Shown here in pieces: positions 1 to 8,723 of a stretch of 64,000 bases of DNA. The stretch comes from Kluyveromyces lactis. Lineage: Eukaryota; Ascomycota; Saccharomycetes; Saccharomycetales; Saccharomycetaceae. The DNA is taken from contig NC_006040.1 in the NCBI RefSeq assembly GCF_000002515.2, positions 186,001 through 250,000 on the forward strand, given 5' to 3'. How positions within the stretch are numbered: position 1 is the first letter of the stretch; the number at the start of each line of letters is the position of its first letter. Under the pieces are notes generated by a model. It made no database searches, had not been told where the DNA came from, and was given only the letters and a program-made list of their open reading frames with translations. The translations under genes and the position numbers were made by a program.

Positions 1-125
1 TCGGAAATACATATGGAGAACCTTTCCTTAAGGATGATTTGAAAAAGGCATCAGTGATCTTAACAACTTGCTTATTAAGTGTCATATCCGAAAGTGAGAC
101 GACTGTGGTTACAGTGAATGATTAA
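1..125 (+). CDS. Possible 3' end of an unidentified ORF (partial)
   Basis: An open frame enters from the left edge (first full codon at base 3) and stops at TAA 123-125, giving a tail of about 40 residues that ends SETTVVTVND. The other two forward frames close within about 45 bases, so this is the longest reading, but 40 codons is too little to be sure it is coding. I do not recognise the protein. By gene order, EXO70 could lie on this strand upstream, but the tail does not look like Exo70 to me. It may be chance. Confidence 0.25.
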   Translation, partial: GNTYGEPFLKDDLKKASVILTTCLLSVISESETTVVTVND

Positions 126-451
126 CGGAAGAAATGCTGTAAAAGCTTGGTATGCTTTATATTTCCGTTGATGCAACTTTCTTTGTTATTGCGACAAACT
201 CCATCAAGGAAAGATTTTTTATATGATAGAAAAACCTTAGACATGACTCATTTCAACAATGATTTAACGAAATGATTAGAGACGCAGGAATGGAGATTAT
301 AACGGTCTTGTTGCGTTATCAGAAAGGTTATGGAAACCGTGCTCTACTAGAAATTTTGAAGGATATTTGAATGATAAGACAGAAAGCCCGTGCTAAAGAT
401 AACATACAAGTTGAGGAGCAAGTGGTTTAGAAGTATTACTGTCAGTTCTGA
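126..451. other. Intergenic gap before the PQ-loop gene
   Basis: About 326 bases with stops in all frames. It should hold the promoter of the PQ-loop gene at 452. I see no RNA gene, repeat or clear factor site. Confidence 0.5.
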
Positions 452-1303
452 ATGATTTCTGAAAAAGCAGCGTATGCTTTGGCTACTCTTGGAACGGTAT
501 GTTGGTGTGTACAATTGATTCCACAAATTATTTACAACTATATCAGGAAAGACTGTACAGGGTTCCCCCCCTCAATGATGTTTCTTTGGGTGGTTTCTGG
601 GGTACCGTTTGGAATCTACTTTCTAATAACAAGAGGTAATATAATTCTTCAGATCCAGCCGCATTTATTCATGTTTTTCTGCTCATTATCATGGGTTCAA
701 TCATTATATTATCCCCCTTACAGTCTCTCTGTGAAAAAGATCTTGCTTCGATGTATTTTACCCATGATATTATTCATTGTCAGCTTTGAGATAGGGTTTA
801 CTCTTTGGTTAAGACCGGTGTATGATCATGGTACTCATTGGCCAGCGCTAGTGATAGGAATCATTGCCACTATTTTGCTTGCAGCAGGATTGATCCCACC
901 ATATTTTGAGCTTGCGAAACGTCAGGGACGTGTCGTTGGCATAAATTTCATATTCTTGTTTGTTGACTCACTTGGTGCATGGTGTAGCATTGCCAGTGTT
1001 ATTGTAGGGAACATGGATATCATGGGAATTGTATTGTATGCTGTCGTCGCAGCGTTAGAGCTCGGGATATTCGCTTCCCATTTCATATGGTGCTGCAGAT
1101 TTAAATGGTTTGGCAATGGTACTGGTGAATTCGATGATGACGATGTCGGTAGCACAAGCAGTTCCGTAGGTATAGAAATAAACGGAATCGATGGCGACTC
1201 TGCTGAAGACGGGATCTTTGCAGGTCCTTATATTAATAACGAGCAGGATAAAGATGATATTGGTAGTAATAATACAAAATCTATGAAAGAACAAAGATCA
1301 TGA
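452..1303 (+). CDS. PQ-loop repeat membrane protein
   Basis: A 283-residue protein starting at ATG 452. It shows about seven hydrophobic segments and two PQ-loop units. The first carries the classic proline-glutamine pair (QLIPQIIYNY, near residues 21-30). The second, near residues 146-156, reads GLIPPYFEL, so its PQ has become PP. PQ-loop proteins include vacuolar/lysosomal amino-acid and cystine exporters and SWEET-like carriers. This member resembles a fungal subfamily rather than S. cerevisiae Ypq1-3 or Ers1, and its substrate cannot be read from sequence. The last 60 or so residues are hydrophilic, rich in Asp, Gly and Ser, and probably cytosolic. The gene is convergent with VPS51 and sits outside the S. 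cerevisiae gene order I know for this block, so it may be lineage-retained. The family call is firm; the function is unknown. Confidence 0.85.
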   Translation: MISEKAAYALATLGTVCWCVQLIPQIIYNYIRKDCTGFPPSMMFLWVVSGVPFGIYFLITRGNIILQIQPHLFMFFCSLSWVQSLYYPPYSLSVKKILLRCILPMILFIVSFEIGFTLWLRPVYDHGTHWPALVIGIIATILLAAGLIPPYFELAKRQGRVVGINFIFLFVDSLGAWCSIASVIVGNMDIMGIVLYAVVAALELGIFASHFIWCCRFKWFGNGTGEFDDDDVGSTSSSVGIEINGIDGDSAEDGIFAGPYINNEQDKDDIGSNNTKSMKEQRS

Positions 1304-1363
1304 TAGTTGATAGGACGAGGATGATCTGGGAAATAAAGAATATACGACATGCAGCGCATACCG

Positions 1364-1912
1364 TCACTGTTTCAACATGGGTCGAGCCATATTGCACGTT
1401 TCTCGCAGTTGCTCCACTAAGGATTCATCCAACTGAGTCATCTCTTTTAGTATTTCATCCACTTTAATCAAATCGTAATAATTATCGTATATAGTATTCT
1501 TAATGGCATTGTCTGCTTCAGTTTCCTCTGCCAAGAGCAGATTTTGAACTTGCAATAACTGCTTCAAAGACTTCTTTGTTACATCTATATCACCCTTTTC
1601 CAGTTCTAACCGGATCTCTTGCTCTGTATCTTGAGGTGATTTGCAGTTTTCAATGGGTGTAGAAGCAACGACATTGCCAAGATTAGCGCTGGTCACGCCA
1701 GAATCAATGTCAGCACCTGATGCTGGTATCGACCCCGTTGTTACTCCAGGTAAAACTGACGGCGATGGCGACTTCGTATCAGCCTTATCCGATTCAGCAG
1801 TTGTTTCTCCAGGCTTATTATCCTTTTGTAGTCGATAATACTCTTTCAATAGCCTTCTCTTCTCATTATCTACCCGTTTCAACGATTTTTTATGCGTAAT
1901 TTGTTCTGCCAT
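1364..1912 (-). CDS. VPS51: Vps51, GARP tethering complex subunit
   Basis: A 182-residue protein starting at ATG 1912; the in-frame GTG further upstream is not needed. The N-terminus MAEQITHKKSLKRV closely matches S. cerevisiae Vps51 (164 residues). The family-defining stretch near residues 143-165 (NTIYDNYYDLIKVDEIL) is present, followed by a helical C-terminal tail. Vps51 joins Vps52, Vps53 and Vps54 in the GARP complex, which tethers endosome-derived vesicles at the late Golgi and binds the t-SNARE Tlg1. A Ser/Pro/Thr-rich insert lies between residues about 40 and 95. The gene is divergent from IRS4, as YKR020W is from YKR019C in S. cerevisiae, which supports the call. Confidence 0.93.
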   Translation of the reverse strand: MAEQITHKKSLKRVDNEKRRLLKEYYRLQKDNKPGETTAESDKADTKSPSPSVLPGVTTGSIPASGADIDSGVTSANLGNVVASTPIENCKSPQDTEQEIRLELEKGDIDVTKKSLKQLLQVQNLLLAEETEADNAIKNTIYDNYYDLIKVDEILKEMTQLDESLVEQLRETCNMARPMLKQ

Positions 1913-2349
1913 GGTCCCAAGAAACACAAACTCTCTTGAATATTACTGAACAGGCTGTAGGCTTGGGGTCCTGTATCGTCTAGACATTCAATTACCCGTT
2001 AAGGCTACCTTCAAAATGGTTAGTCCAAAGGTAATTAATGTCAAGCTGAAATGTCTAAAGTATGATGAACGCACTCAAAAAAAAAAAAAGCAGGTCACAT
2101 GACTACATCACGTGACCTTTATCTTTCCCGTTTCTTTAAAGGGTTTAGCTTCTAGACAGGTTCCATCAAACGTATTTATATACACATTTATGTACATCCC
2201 GCAACGTTTGCAGAGAAAATGTCAAACAGATCAACGAAACACCCTCAGATACAGGAGAAGCGATTGGATGACCAAATAGTGGATCTGATACTTAAATAAC
2301 TCTTCTGTTTTTGGTCTGAGATTGTGAATTTTGGCGCAACAGACCGGGG
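1913..2349. promoter_or_regulatory. Divergent VPS51/IRS4 promoter region
   Basis: This 437-base gap serves both genes. It holds a Reb1-type site TTACCCG (1992-1998), a 13-base poly(dA) run (2077-2089), a pair of E-boxes (CACATG 2096-2101 and CACGTG 2109-2114) and a short upstream ORF (2219-2299). Nucleosome-depleting poly(dA) next to Reb1 and Cbf1 sites is a usual yeast promoter pattern. Binding is inferred from motif matches only. Confidence 0.55.
2219..2299 (+). other. Upstream ORF of 26 codons in the IRS4 leader
   Basis: ATG at 2219 opens a 26-codon frame ending TAA 2297-2299, 50 bases before the IRS4 start at 2350. If the IRS4 transcript begins upstream of 2219, scanning ribosomes would meet this ORF first. 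Whether it is in the mRNA is not known. Confidence 0.35.
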
Positions 2350-4266
2350 ATGAGGTTTAGATCCCGACATCAAGTGGATAAACCGAACGTTATAGTGACA
2401 CAAAGCAATAGAAAGAATGAGGATCGATTGGGTGAAGATGCTTCCCTGAAAGCTGCTCAGGCAATGTTCAAGAAACATACTGTGAGCCAAGGGTTTGCAG
2501 TATCGGATGCACCAGGGACAAAACTATCTTTACCCAATTCAGGGCATGGTACGCCGGCACATAACGTCCAGGCTATGGCAAGGTCCTCTTCTTCATCCTC
2601 TGCAACTTCTACTCCGATAAACATTATTAGAAGAAGTCCGAGATCTAGTTTAAAGGGCAAACCGATGGGCGGATTATCTGTTTCCCCACGGACTGTCGAA
2701 GGTAATGCAGCGTTATCGCAGCAAGCTGCGGCTGTAGCATTGGAGAATGAAATTAGTGGTGATGAGTCTATTGTTTTGGTTCCAGCTGGAAACTCAAATG
2801 GGAGTATGACGCGGAGTAATAGCAGCATTAATGCAATTCGAATCGTTCCAGGTGGTGGGTTGTCATCTTCTCGTAGCTCATCGAAAGTGTCAATAGTCAA
2901 AAATTCACCGACTCATTCTCTGGCGCTTGCTGATAAATTAAACTCGATAACTTTGGAAAGCGTTTATGGAAAACCTAGTACTGCTACTGGGACTGCTACT
3001 AGGACGTTGGCCGGGCGTAAGGCGCCTCCAGCTGCTTTTATAGACCAGGATTCCGTTCTTTCGAATGATAAACATAGTGAAAATGAAGACACACCTATCA
3101 AGGGCACTATCTCTTATGACACTACGGCAAGAATGAATGTTCCTGTGACTTATGAGGGTACACTCCCAGATCTTATACCAGGTCATCAGAGACACAAAAA
3201 GAAGAAATGGCGTAACATTTTTGGATCAAGCGCTACGCATGGCAGCTCCGCTGGAGGTGCTATAGGGATAAATGGCACCTCTGCATCTGGAAATGATCAA
3301 TATGAAAATCCAAGTGGTACTTTATCTGAGTTACAGTTGAATCGGGCAGAAGATAATCTTATTGTGAAAAGCGTCAATCCAACGCAAAAGACTAGGCTTC
3401 AAACCACATTGAGATCTAATGATTACGATAGAAATTCAGAATTGGCTGCTGTCGCTGGAGGATATTCTTCGGATGAATCTGCATTCTCATCTGACTCAGA
3501 TCGGGAATTGCATTATGCTACAGATAATCATCACAATAACAGCATCAACAATCATTCCAGTGGCGTCTATTACGGCAACGTTGGTGGTAATGGTGTTTAT
3601 AATGGGGGTACGGCTGGTGTAGGAAGAACAAAACACAGGGCAATGGTACGATCTCACAAGCGCAAATCTTTCAATGAGGACAAGCCGTGGAAGTCTCATG
3701 TGGATATTGGATACATCAGTGAAAGAGAACGGAAAAGATACGAGGGAATTTGGGTCACCAACAGAAACAGTTATTTGGAACTTCTACCATGGTGGAATCA
3801 GCCGCTACAGGATGAAGAGCAAGAACAGGAACAGGAACGAGAAATGGATCATGAATCACAACATGGACTAGAAGAAGAATTAGAAGAAGAACGGGAACAA
3901 GAATCGGGACAAGGCCAAGAACAGGATGCAGATATTCCGGAAGATGGATTGATGTTGAACCTTATTGTAATGGAAATTTGGTCCAGAAGTAACCTTTCGA
4001 ATCAGTTGCTAGGTCAAATTTATGATAAAGTGGATACGAGACACGATGGTACCTTGAACCGACAATCTTTTCTCACGGGAATGTGGTTAGTGGATCAATG
4101 TCTCTATGGACGAAAGCTTCCGAAACAAATAGATCAACGGGTCTGGGACAGTGTCGACAAGTTTGTCATCAGTATTCCGAACAATAATCCGCATCATCGT
4201 CACAGAAGAAGGAAGAAAATGCTTAGGAAAGAATTGAAAACCATTAAGAAGGACCTTAAAACTTGA
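2350..4266 (+). CDS. IRS4: Irs4/Tax4-type EH-domain protein
   Basis: A 638-residue protein starting at ATG 2350. Most of it is low-complexity Ser/Asn/Gly sequence. The conserved part starts near residue 440 (KPWKSHVDIGYISERERKRY) and continues in a C-terminal EH domain (about residues 530-610) with an EF-hand-like loop, DTRHDGTLNRQSF. Between them (about residues 487-527, bases 3811-3930) is a Glu/Gln repeat run. In S. cerevisiae the paralogs Irs4 and Tax4 bind and activate the 5-phosphatase Inp51, lowering PI(4,5)P2, and affect cell-wall integrity and autophagy. A single ancestral gene is expected in a species that did not duplicate its genome, so the symbol stands for the pair. Its neighbours VPS51 and IML2 are as expected. 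Confidence 0.92.
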   Translation: MRFRSRHQVDKPNVIVTQSNRKNEDRLGEDASLKAAQAMFKKHTVSQGFAVSDAPGTKLSLPNSGHGTPAHNVQAMARSSSSSSATSTPINIIRRSPRSSLKGKPMGGLSVSPRTVEGNAALSQQAAAVALENEISGDESIVLVPAGNSNGSMTRSNSSINAIRIVPGGGLSSSRSSSKVSIVKNSPTHSLALADKLNSITLESVYGKPSTATGTATRTLAGRKAPPAAFIDQDSVLSNDKHSENEDTPIKGTISYDTTARMNVPVTYEGTLPDLIPGHQRHKKKKWRNIFGSSATHGSSAGGAIGINGTSASGNDQYENPSGTLSELQLNRAEDNLIVKSVNPTQKTRLQTTLRSNDYDRNSELAAVAGGYSSDESAFSSDSDRELHYATDNHHNNSINNHSSGVYYGNVGGNGVYNGGTAGVGRTKHRAMVRSHKRKSFNEDKPWKSHVDIGYISERERKRYEGIWVTNRNSYLELLPWWNQPLQDEEQEQEQEREMDHESQHGLEEELEEEREQESGQGQEQDADIPEDGLMLNLIVMEIWSRSNLSNQLLGQIYDKVDTRHDGTLNRQSFLTGMWLVDQCLYGRKLPKQIDQRVWDSVDKFVISIPNNNPHHRHRRRKKMLRKELKTIKKDLKT

Positions 4267-4381
4267 GCATCATCGATAAATACTCGGACGAAGTCATACA
4301 GCTAGATATATAGAGACATACTTTAGCATTGCAGTGTGCCGGCAATGTACAAATATCGGGCTCTATGTCTCTCTTTTCTTG

Positions 4382-4387
4382 CACGTG
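4382..4387. promoter_or_regulatory. CACGTG E-box upstream of IML2
   Basis: A palindromic CACGTG (Cbf1/Pho4 type) lies about 170 bases before the IML2 start and 120 bases after the IRS4 stop. Motif match only. Confidence 0.35.
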
Positions 4388-4556
4388 ATTAGCACAAGAA
4401 AGCAGGAGGTACTAAAAAAAGGCTCAAATTAGATCCATTCACAAGAACCGTCTCATCAATGATCTGAGATTTAAGAGAAGAAATTAACCTGCCAAGGAAA
4501 GGACCACCATCTGCTAGAAGTCAGTACTAGCATCGGTAGTACATTGTGTGATACTG

Positions 4557-6734
4557 ATGTTTCGTGTTTTCAATGCTTTAACAGGTGCTGGTTCGCCTAA
4601 GGCCACGGAGCTTTCTGGCGAGGAACGAACCAAGTTTATCCTACAGCAGGCGCATGATTTTGAGATAGCGTTGCAAGCTATGGATTATGTCCTTGATGAC
4701 AACGCGGAGGTGGGATTGAAGTTGCTAGCTGATAATCAGGCTACCAGTCCTGGTGATGCAACGGTTGGAGCGCTTGCGAAAGGTGTTATTGAGTTCCTTG
4801 AAGCCACTTTAGGATTCGAACCAGAGGTAATGAAAAAGGCCTCCACGACCCTGGCAGAAGCTGAGCAACTTTCATTGAAAAGTAGGGCCAAGCTGCAAAA
4901 ACTTAATATCAAGACGAGCTCTTTATACCCACCGGGTACAGAATATGCAGTTACATATACCGAGTCATGTTTGCTCCACGCGTTGTTAATGCTATTCAGT
5001 GAATCAATGGTGGAAGGAGCTAAGGCTTTGTTCAAGCTAAGAAAGGCGTACCACATGCTTCAAGATATACTTAAAGAGATTAATGCATCCGAAAAGAGAA
5101 AAAGAAGTAGCATTTACCTTCAAGAGATCAATGAATCAACTGCCAGTTTTATTTCTTCCGGCACTTGTTTCACATCGTATGATATCCCATATAAGCTCAC
5201 TCCCGAGGAAGAGCAAGACAAAGAACTCCTAGATCTCGCCAACAAGGTATATTCCCTGAGAAGAAAACGGCTATGTGGGGCCCATATCGGTAACTCACCT
5301 GCTATTAATAGGCTTAGAGATGATGTCGGAGCCGCCTCATTAAAAAAGGGTAGCGATGAAGAAACGCAAGAGTTCCAACTGCTCAGCGATAACGCTAACA
5401 TAAACCAGGCGACAATGGATGAATTTATCCACTCTGGTGTGAATTTATGTTTTGGTATCCTCCAAGTCGTGCTTTCATTGATTCCCCCAGCAATAGGTGC
5501 CGTTCTTTCTGTTGTTGGATTTCATGGCTCCAGAGAGGAAGGTTTAAGACTTGTTTGGAAATCTACCAAGGATAGGAACATTCACGGGGGTATTGGGTTG
5601 CTTGGATTGCTTTTCTACTATGATGGCCCCTTCCAGTTCACTGATATTGATTTTGATATCCCAGCGGCAAGGGATGATAACTTGCCTGTCACCGAGATGG
5701 ACCGTCCAACTTTGTTACATCCTGGAAAAATCTTGACAAGTGCCTTATTGCAAGCAAGAGCTTTATTCCCTAATAGTGCCTTATGGCTACTACAGGAAGC
5801 TCGTATGCTATCCAAACAAGGCCGTTTAAAGGAAGCTGTGGATTTATTGGATTCCATTGATCATAATACTATTGAAATGAAACAAGTTAAAGCCTTAATC
5901 GTTTTCGAGAAGGCCACTACTTTGGTATACATGCATGAGTTTGAAAGAGGAGCTGAAACTATGCTGATCATGCTGAGTATTAGTGAGTGGTCTCATGCGC
6001 TGTACACATATTTTGCCGGGTGTTGTTATCTTGAAATGTTCAGAAAATACGAAATGGGCATCTTGAACGGAGAAAATGCGGCTGAAAAGAAGGCATATTA
6101 CAAGGAAAGAGCAACTAACCTAGTATTTGAATCAGCGAACATGGTTGGTAAAAAGAAGTTTATGTCCAAGATTCTGCCACTAGACAGATTTTTATTGAGG
6201 AAAGTTGATCAGTTCAAGAAGTTTCAAAACATTATCAAGTCATCAGATCCCCTCGATAGCATTGGTGTATCACCTGTACATGAACTAATCTATTTCTACA
6301 ATGGATACAACAGAATGACTATGAAAGAATTGAACTTGTCATTAAAATCTTTGACAGAGTACCGCAACCCCACTATCGATCTTCAGAATCCTGATCAAGA
6401 ACTCATCAAGGATCTACTCACTTCTTTAGTACTAAGACGAACAGGTAAGATTGAAGAAGGATGTAAGATTTTAGATACTCAGGTTCTCCCACAATTGTTC
6501 ACCATACAAAACGATAAAGTAAAGTATATCAAAAAGACAGAGGATCCATGGGTATACCCGACCGCGTTTTACGAAAGAGCATTATTCAGTTGGAAATTAA
6601 AAGGTATGAACGGTCTGCATGAGGCCCACGAATGGTTGATTCGCGCTCAGAATTACCAGGATGATTACGAGTTAAGCACTAGAATTGGGATGAAGATTAA
6701 AGCAGCCAAGGACAGGGTTGAAGAGTCTATTTGA
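4557..6734 (+). CDS. IML2: Iml2/YKR018C family protein (TTC39-like)
   Basis: A 725-residue protein starting at ATG 4557; the frame opens slightly earlier at a GTG, but the [13 protein letters not shown] start fits the family. It belongs to the Iml2/TTC39 family of helical, TPR-like proteins; S. cerevisiae has two copies, Iml2 (731) and Ykr018c (725). A segment near residues 295-325 ([20 protein letters not shown]) is strongly hydrophobic. Later helices include the TPR-like [20 protein letters not shown]. Iml2 is reported at the mitochondrial outer membrane and lipid droplets and helps clear protein inclusions; its biochemical activity is unclear. One gene here corresponds to the duplicated pair. 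Confidence 0.93.
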   Translation: MFRVFNALTGAGSPKATELSGEERTKFILQQAHDFEIALQAMDYVLDDNAEVGLKLLADNQATSPGDATVGALAKGVIEFLEATLGFEPEVMKKASTTLAEAEQLSLKSRAKLQKLNIKTSSLYPPGTEYAVTYTESCLLHALLMLFSESMVEGAKALFKLRKAYHMLQDILKEINASEKRKRSSIYLQEINESTASFISSGTCFTSYDIPYKLTPEEEQDKELLDLANKVYSLRRKRLCGAHIGNSPAINRLRDDVGAASLKKGSDEETQEFQLLSDNANINQATMDEFIHSGVNLCFGILQVVLSLIPPAIGAVLSVVGFHGSREEGLRLVWKSTKDRNIHGGIGLLGLLFYYDGPFQFTDIDFDIPAARDDNLPVTEMDRPTLLHPGKILTSALLQARALFPNSALWLLQEARMLSKQGRLKEAVDLLDSIDHNTIEMKQVKALIVFEKATTLVYMHEFERGAETMLIMLSISEWSHALYTYFAGCCYLEMFRKYEMGILNGENAAEKKAYYKERATNLVFESANMVGKKKFMSKILPLDRFLLRKVDQFKKFQNIIKSSDPLDSIGVSPVHELIYFYNGYNRMTMKELNLSLKSLTEYRNPTIDLQNPDQELIKDLLTSLVLRRTGKIEEGCKILDTQVLPQLFTIQNDKVKYIKKTEDPWVYPTAFYERALFSWKLKGMNGLHEAHEWLIRAQNYQDDYELSTRIGMKIKAAKDRVEESI

Positions 6735-7081
6735 AATCTTTTATTCCGATTGAATGTTGAACCACTCTGGAATTGTATTAAATCTCATTCACTGTCAACT
6801 GCGAATGCATGGAAAGCTCAATGTTAACAAATATTTAAATATACTATAGACACGATATATAACGTTATAACTTTGACATTTTTCTTAAATCACGACCTAC
6901 AGAATACTACTTTTAATTGGCCATATTTTTAAATAGTGAAGTTTCAAGATCGTTAAGCGAAGTTTAAAAGTAAGACAAATTAAATAGATAGTTAAGGTAA
7001 TTTAACTCAAAACAAACATGAAAGAAAGCAACCGTTGTGACCAGAGAAACAACTAGGGATTTATTTCAGAGGTTGTTGTAC
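6735..7081 (+). promoter_or_regulatory. IML2-HEL1 intergenic region
   Basis: About 347 AT-rich bases holding the IML2 3' end and the HEL1 promoter. The only discrete element I see is a 12-codon upstream ORF (7018-7056) just before the HEL1 ATG. Confidence 0.45.
7018..7056 (+). other. Upstream ORF of 12 codons before HEL1
   Basis: ATG 7018 opens 12 codons ending TAG 7054-7056, 25 bases before the proposed HEL1 start. It is out of frame with HEL1, so initiation here would lower HEL1 translation if it is in the transcript. Confidence 0.35.
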
Positions 7082-8587
7082 ATGACAAGTTTGGATGACT
7101 ACAATTTTGAGTTAAGTGAAGACGATGAGTACTATCAGTTTGTCGAAGACAGTGATTATGAGTCTGATTATTCATCCGGAAAAGTCCTAAAAGTGGATGA
7201 GAGCTTCCAGGGAAGTGACGATCTGCGCCTTAGATACAAGTCGCTATCCACCAATGAATTATATGATGATGTTATGGAACGTGTTGAATTTGTGCGTACT
7301 ATTACTCAGCTTTCTACCGATAGTATGATCATTTTATTACGGTTATATGGATGGAACGAGGAAAAGCTATTAGAGGATTATACAGAGAACCCAAGTGAGA
7401 TTCTTGAGAAAGGTGGGCTTATAGTGCCGGAGCACTGTAAGAAGAGAGATTTGACAGATAAACCTCATTATACATGCCTCATCTGTTGCGACAGCTACAG
7501 CAAAGTACCGGTTTTTAGGATGGAGTGTGGGCATGAGGCGTGTATCAATTGCTATAGAACATATTTGACTTCCACTTTGAAGAAGCCTAAGGCACCAACC
7601 TGTATGAGTTGCCATTTATCTATTACTTCTAGTGATATTGACCGAATATTCGGAAATAAAGAGTTCAGCAAGAAGCATATTTGTCTATCCTTTGAGACGT
7701 TTATTAATAAGCATTCCAAAAACTACAAATGGTGTCCCTATACAGGTTGCGGTAACATCATATATTCTAACAACGAGTCTACATTGAACGAAATGTTGAA
7801 GCGACATAAGATACCCGAAGTTGAATGTAGCAATAAACACGCGTTTTGTTTTTACTGTTCCACAGAAGTACACACTCCGAGCGATTGTAAAATTGCACAA
7901 TATTGGATTCAAAAGGTTAGAGATGAATCAACGAATTTAAATTGGATATTAAACAACACCAAGCCATGCCCGTTCTGCGGTACTAGTATAGAGAAAAACG
8001 GAGGTTGCAACCATATGACATGTCAGAGCTGCCATTCCGAGTTTTGTTGGATTTGCGATGGGAAGTGGGCCATACATACCGACAACTATGTGTGTAAATT
8101 CCAAAATGAAAAGAAAGATAACACAATTAATAAGTCAATAACAAAACGGTTCACAGATGGTTATAAAATGTTTATTGTACATGAAAATTCGTCAGATTTG
8201 GACCTTAAATTGGCCGGTACTATAGAGTCCAAAATATTCACACTTCAAAAAGAATTGGGAATATCGTGGATCGAAGGACAGTTCTTATCCGAATCAATTA
8301 AAATATTGTTACATGGTCGTTCGGTATTGAAATGGTCGTATGCAATCGGAGTTTTTTGTGATCCATCTCACAATCTCACGCATATCTTGGAACAAAACCA
8401 AACAATGCTATCTAATGCAGTTGAGTCACTTTCTTTGAAAATTCAAATTAAAGACCCCAAAGTATTGATCAAGAGTAAAGCCGAATTCCATGATGCATCC
8501 AGCCTAGTTAATGGTAGGGTGGTTGCCTTGGAGAAGTGTTGTCAAGAGCTTTTGATAAAGGGAATATGCAAACTTGAAGCTATTTAA
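7082..8587 (+). CDS. HEL1: RBR (Ariadne-type) E3 ubiquitin ligase Hel1
   Basis: A 501-residue protein starting at ATG 7082 (MTSLDDYNF); the frame is open a little upstream but has no earlier ATG. After an acidic N-terminus come RING1 (CLICCDSYSKVPVFRMECGH, near residue 132), an IBR zinc-binding region (CNKHAFCFYC, near 260) and RING2 (CPFCGTSIEKNGGCNHM, near 300). The Cys in GGCNHM corresponds to the ubiquitin-accepting cysteine of Ariadne ligases, so the protein should work by the RING/HECT-hybrid route. A helical Ariadne-like C-terminal region follows. S. cerevisiae Hel1 (551) ubiquitinates excess histones and acts redundantly with Hel2. Its position next to IML2/YKR018C supports the call. 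Confidence 0.93.
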   Translation: MTSLDDYNFELSEDDEYYQFVEDSDYESDYSSGKVLKVDESFQGSDDLRLRYKSLSTNELYDDVMERVEFVRTITQLSTDSMIILLRLYGWNEEKLLEDYTENPSEILEKGGLIVPEHCKKRDLTDKPHYTCLICCDSYSKVPVFRMECGHEACINCYRTYLTSTLKKPKAPTCMSCHLSITSSDIDRIFGNKEFSKKHICLSFETFINKHSKNYKWCPYTGCGNIIYSNNESTLNEMLKRHKIPEVECSNKHAFCFYCSTEVHTPSDCKIAQYWIQKVRDESTNLNWILNNTKPCPFCGTSIEKNGGCNHMTCQSCHSEFCWICDGKWAIHTDNYVCKFQNEKKDNTINKSITKRFTDGYKMFIVHENSSDLDLKLAGTIESKIFTLQKELGISWIEGQFLSESIKILLHGRSVLKWSYAIGVFCDPSHNLTHILEQNQTMLSNAVESLSLKIQIKDPKVLIKSKAEFHDASSLVNGRVVALEKCCQELLIKGICKLEAI

Positions 8588-8723
8588 AAGTAGTCGCATC
8601 TTTTCATTCGAAATGAACCCTAGGAAAACAAAATAAACGAAAGTTTCTGAATAATAGTTTAAAAGAATAAGATGTAACTGACATAAGATCCCATATTTAA
8701 CTAATCTTCTATGATTACCTTAA

